10,183 nucleotides of DNA from DASCNA01 sp036011305 (GTDB lineage Bacteria > Verrucomicrobiota > Lentisphaeria > Victivallales > GWF2-38-69). Below the pieces are notes generated by a model, which saw only the letters and a program-made list of their open reading frames with translations, did not search any database and was not told where the DNA came from. Position 1 is the first letter of the stretch; every line of letters begins with the position of its first letter. Where the stretch lies: the NCBI GenBank assembly GCA_036011305.1, contig DASCNA010000077.1, positions 1 to 10,183 on the forward strand, read 5' to 3'. This document shows, in pieces, positions 7,153-10,183 of the stretch. The position numbers were made by a program, and so were the translations under genes.

Positions 7153-8889
7153 TCAAGTAAGATATTCAGAGTTATTTTTTATATATTTATAGTATTGTGG
7201 TTTCCATGAATTGAGTTTAATTTCTTTTTTAAAATTAACATCTTTTGCAACATGAGCCACGTTATCCTTTACTGACTGATTTGCTACAGCCAACGCAATA
7301 TCATGGCTAATATTAATAATATTAACAAATCCAGGCAAAAGAGAAGTATCTTCTATGTAATTTTTATTTCCATACCTGCTTAATGTTTCACTGGCGGCAA
7401 GCAGCATACTATCAGTTACACTTTCAGCTTTTGATATAAGCATACCAAGTCCAATACCCGGAAATATCAAAGCGTTATTGCATTGTGATATTCTTATATC
7501 TCTATCACCGTATCTGACAATACCAAATGGACTTCCTGTTGCAATTAAAGCCTTACCATCAGTCCACTTTAAAATACTTTTAGGATGAGCTTCAGCTTTC
7601 GATGTTGGATTTGACAGAGGCAGAATAATTGGTCTTTCTGTATTATCTGCCATATCTTTGATAATATCACTGGTAAAAGCGCCCGCAACAGTTGAACATC
7701 CAATCAATATCGTGGGCTTGAAATTTTTGACAACATCCTGCAATAATATTTTATTAAAATCTTCTATATCCCAATCCTGAATATCCTCAGTTGACTTCAA
7801 ATATGGTTTCTGAAATTCTAGAACTGAAGAAACGTTTTCAGTTAATAATCCTTCTCTATCAATTAGACAAAATCTTTTTCTAATAATTTCTTCAGAAGTA
7901 TTTTCCAATATCGATACAGCCTTACAAATCTGATCTGCTATACCGACACCAGCAGTTCCGGCTCCATATATGACGATTTTATGATCGTTTGTCTCCATTC
8001 CAGATTTTTCAATTCCAGATAAAACAGCAGCTAATGTTACTGCTCCAGTTCCCTGTATATCATCATTAAATGATTGATGCACATACCTATATTTATCTAA
8101 ATTTTTTCTTGCATTCTCTCTGCCAAAATCTTCCCAATGCAAAAATGTTTTAGGTAATTTTCTCTTTATGATATCTACAAATTTACTTATAAATTCATCG
8201 TATTTTTTGCCGGATATTCTTTCATGCCTCCACCCTAAATACATTGGATCATTTAATAGTTGTGGATTATTAGTTCCTACATCGAGCTGTATGGGAAGAG
8301 TTCTGCAAGGTGTAATACCTGCGCATAAAGTATAGACCATGAGTTTTGCTATGGATATATTCATTCCGCCAATACCCTGATCGCCTATTCCTAAAACACC
8401 CTCACCGTCAGTAACAACAATTATATCAAAATCGTCTTCAGAATAACTGTTAAACAAAGTTTCCATTTTATCCATATCCGGATAAGAAATAAATAAACCT
8501 TTTGGTCTTCGCATCTGCAGACTGAATTTTTCTACAGCTTCCCCAACTGTCGGTGTATATATTACAGGCAGCATTTCATCAAGATGATCGGCAACTGTTC
8601 TGTAGAATAAAGTTTCATTTGTGTCACATAATACATTCAAAAAAATGTTTTTCTGCAATGGAGTATTTTTCTGCAGATATTGAGCATATACCCTATTTAC
8701 CTGTTCCTCTATAGATTCTATCTGCACAGGTAATTTTCCATCCAGTTCAAATATTTTTCGCTCATCTGTAGTAAATGCTGTTCCTTTATTCAATCTGGAA
8801 TCCCTCAATAATGCATAACCATCTGAATTTAAAGAAATGTTTTTTATCTCTCCATCCTGATCTCTATTTATATTAAAAATATTATTCAT
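7153..8889 (-). CDS. maeA: Malic enzyme, large NAD-type (oxaloacetate-decarboxylating)
   Basis: The enzyme oxidatively decarboxylates L-malate to pyruvate and CO2, with reduction of NAD (possibly NADP), using Mg2+ or Mn2+. The 578 residues and motifs place it in the long E. coli MaeA/eukaryotic class, not the shorter MaeB class or the MaeB-phosphotransacetylase fusions. It shows YTPTVGEA (111-118, catalytic Tyr111), VTDGEGVLGIGDQGIGG (159-175), the catalytic Lys182 in AKLMVY, LDVGTNN (202-208), HWEDFGRENA (251-260, metal ligands Glu253 and Asp254), FNDDIQGTGAV (274-284, Asp277), the dinucleotide fold GAGTAGVGIA (309-318), and PLSNPTSKAEA, GSPF and QCNNALIFPGIGLG later on. The start fits the N-terminal length of the family, with only a weak TGGA upstream. 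It is the first gene after a terminator and heads the maeA-fumC-radC-pdxY cluster. NAD preference is inferred from the family. Confidence 0.95.
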   Translation of the reverse strand: MNNIFNINRDQDGEIKNISLNSDGYALLRDSRLNKGTAFTTDERKIFELDGKLPVQIESIEEQVNRVYAQYLQKNTPLQKNIFLNVLCDTNETLFYRTVADHLDEMLPVIYTPTVGEAVEKFSLQMRRPKGLFISYPDMDKMETLFNSYSEDDFDIIVVTDGEGVLGIGDQGIGGMNISIAKLMVYTLCAGITPCRTLPIQLDVGTNNPQLLNDPMYLGWRHERISGKKYDEFISKFVDIIKRKLPKTFLHWEDFGRENARKNLDKYRYVHQSFNDDIQGTGAVTLAAVLSGIEKSGMETNDHKIVIYGAGTAGVGIADQICKAVSILENTSEEIIRKRFCLIDREGLLTENVSSVLEFQKPYLKSTEDIQDWDIEDFNKILLQDVVKNFKPTILIGCSTVAGAFTSDIIKDMADNTERPIILPLSNPTSKAEAHPKSILKWTDGKALIATGSPFGIVRYGDRDIRISQCNNALIFPGIGLGMLISKAESVTDSMLLAASETLSRYGNKNYIEDTSLLPGFVNIINISHDIALAVANQSVKDNVAHVAKDVNFKKEIKLNSWKPQYYKYIKNNSEYLT

Positions 8890-8920
8890 AGCAATTTAAT
8901 CCATTATCAATTTATCAAAT

Positions 8921-8944
8921 AAAAAAGGCTTTCGAAAAAGCCTT
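8921..8944 (-). terminator. Rho-independent terminator after glutamine synthetase
   Basis: Read on the - strand, AAGGCTTT (8944-8937), a TTCG loop (8936-8933) and AAAGCCTT (8932-8925) make a perfect 8-bp hairpin closed by a UUCG tetraloop. The 3' arm runs into a T-tract ending at 8921. It starts 18 bases after the glutamine synthetase stop. On the + strand the hairpin is followed by AAAAGA, not T, so it acts only for the - strand gene. It separates glnA from maeA, which begins 31 bases beyond it. The maeA promoter must then overlap this short interval or maeA must depend on partial read-through. Confidence 0.88.
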
Positions 8945-8962
8945 AAAAGAATTTATCCTATA

Positions 8963-10183
8963 TCATCCACAATGCAGATGATCATCAACCAATGCCTGCA
9001 GTGCATCACCGTCACCAAATAGATTTTCACTCAGGTTCTGATCATCAAAACTCATGAGTTCTTCTGCTAAACCATCTATCATACTGGCTGGGAACACATT
9101 GTATTTTTCATATATTTCTCTGTCTTTAAGCAGCATTTTTCCTGCATCATAACAGGAACTGGGAAGCTGTGGCAGATTTAATTCCTTGTTTTTGGCTACA
9201 TCTTCTTTTACATATAATTTATTAGCAATATCTAAAGACTTATCACTCTCAAGTCCATGTCTAGCTGCAACTGTCATTCCGGCCAACAACTGATAAACAT
9301 TAGCCGAACCGTCAGGACTTCTAAGTTCAACTGTCTGATTACTGATATAATCTTTAGGTAGTTCTGTTTCTTTAGGGTTGGCATTGAGTATCATATTCTG
9401 CACACCTTTCCATCCTAGCGGAACTCTTACAAGAACAGACCTGTTACTGTCTCCCCAGCAGATATTAGTAGGTGCTTCCTGATGAGGTACAAGACGTAAA
9501 AATGAAGTCGGTACAGTATTGCCGAATGCACTTAACGACTGAGACAGATTCAGATAACCACCAATCATTTTTTTGGCTGTATCATTCAATGCACCCTTTT
9601 TATCAACTATCATATTTTTACCGTCCTGAACAAGTCTGGTATGAACATGAAGCCCGCTACCTGCCTGACCTACAATTATTTTAGGTGCAAAACTGACTTC
9701 AAGACCATATTTATATGCAATTTCTCTTATTGCCCATTTAGCTAAAACAAGCTGATCTGCGGCATCTTCTACACTAACAGGTAAAAACTCTATTTCATGC
9801 TGTACATACTCTTTATCACCACTGATAATGTTTCCTACTTCTGAATGTCCATATTTAATTTTCCCACCAATTTCACTGATAGCTTTCATTGCTTCAAGTC
9901 TGATAAACTGCCATTTAGAAAAAGGATGGGATTCATGATAGCCTTTCTGAGGTACGATCTCATAAATATTATCAAGCTCTGAAGATATATAGAACTCAAG
10001 TTCTCCGAGTGCTTCAAATGTCATTCCTGTTTCTGATTTCAATACATCATGAGCTTTTTTAACTATGTATTCTGGTGCGCTGGCAAGAGGATTGCCATGG
10101 CTGTCATAATATGAACATAAAATATCAACTGCAGGAACTTCGGAAAATGGATTAACGAAAGCTGTCTTATATCTTGGTACAAC
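8963..10183 (-). CDS. glnA: Glutamine synthetase (GS family), 5' end beyond the window
   Basis: The enzyme makes glutamine from glutamate, ammonia and ATP. The frame is open to the window edge: 406 codons plus stop are present, and the start and part of the beta-grasp domain are missing. The TTG at 10042 is not a real start, because the upstream residues (such as KTAFVNPFSEVPAVDILC) are GS-like. In the visible part, ELEFYI (61-66) provides metal-binding glutamates, and QHEIEF follows. GSGLHVH (175-181) holds the metal/ATP His region. RLVPHQEAP (230-238), NRSVLVRVP (247-255) and ELRSPDGSAN (286-295) are the active-site and glutamate-binding motifs. The C-terminal part has a Tyr in NKLYVKED but lacks the NLYDLPPEE context of adenylylated enterobacterial GS, so that control is doubtful. 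It looks like a divergent type I-like enzyme of ~450-500 residues. It ends at a UUCG terminator. A GS-like relative using another amine acceptor is less likely but possible. Confidence 0.88.
   Translation of the reverse strand, partial: VVPRYKTAFVNPFSEVPAVDILCSYYDSHGNPLASAPEYIVKKAHDVLKSETGMTFEALGELEFYISSELDNIYEIVPQKGYHESHPFSKWQFIRLEAMKAISEIGGKIKYGHSEVGNIISGDKEYVQHEIEFLPVSVEDAADQLVLAKWAIREIAYKYGLEVSFAPKIIVGQAGSGLHVHTRLVQDGKNMIVDKKGALNDTAKKMIGGYLNLSQSLSAFGNTVPTSFLRLVPHQEAPTNICWGDSNRSVLVRVPLGWKGVQNMILNANPKETELPKDYISNQTVELRSPDGSANVYQLLAGMTVAARHGLESDKSLDIANKLYVKEDVAKNKELNLPQLPSSCYDAGKMLLKDREIYEKYNVFPASMIDGLAEELMSFDDQNLSENLFGDGDALQALVDDHLHCG

Noticed and set aside
9472..9684. A 70-codon + strand frame opposite glutamine synthetase
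   Set aside because: It is antisense to the conserved GS active-site motifs, with no supporting signal.
1..10183. A new defence, mobile or biosynthetic gene system
   Set aside because: Every substantial frame with good motifs belongs to a known housekeeping family, coding is continuous and uniform in composition, and there are no transposases, integrases, repeats or unknown large genes.

Overview
This is a compact, AT-rich bacterial chromosome segment (roughly one third G+C by eye) carrying nine protein genes, eight complete and one cut by the right edge. All are recognisable housekeeping or central-metabolism families. I see no mobile element, CRISPR array, tRNA or rRNA, and no new defence or biosynthetic system. 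The genome uses the non-mevalonate isoprenoid route (Dxs) and modifies lipoproteins (Lgt). Shine-Dalgarno sites are mixed: clear before fumC (GAAGG), moderate before pdxY (AAGG) and lgt (AGG), and not visible before dxs or acpH. I cannot name the organism. The Dxs has a one-residue-shorter RSGIV/EDGPTHHG segment and an HQTYTH motif that remind me of PVC-group (Lentisphaerota-like) enzymes, but this is recollection and weak evidence.

Left part, + strand (78-4100): a glutamine amidotransferase of the PabA/TrpG family, dxs and lgt follow each other with gaps of 11 and 18 bases and look like one transcription unit. After a 124-base intergenic stretch with an imperfect inverted repeat comes an AcpH-type acyl-carrier-protein phosphodiesterase. 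Folate or tryptophan precursor, isoprenoid precursor and lipoprotein functions are grouped, with no single shared pathway.

Right part, - strand (4126-10183): read in transcription order, a 5'-truncated glutamine synthetase gene ends at a UUCG-tetraloop rho-independent terminator. Then follow a large-form malic enzyme, class II fumarase, RadC and a pyridoxal/pyridoxamine kinase, separated by 20, 10 and 45 bases, which suggests an operon. Malic enzyme and fumarase together connect fumarate, malate and pyruvate. RadC and the B6-salvage kinase appear to be passengers in the same unit. The two halves converge at 4100/4126, with only 25 bases between the stop codons and no obvious terminator there.

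The most useful corrections are the RadC start (5733, not the longer frame overlapping fumC) and the extension of the glutamine synthetase frame, without a stop, to the window edge.
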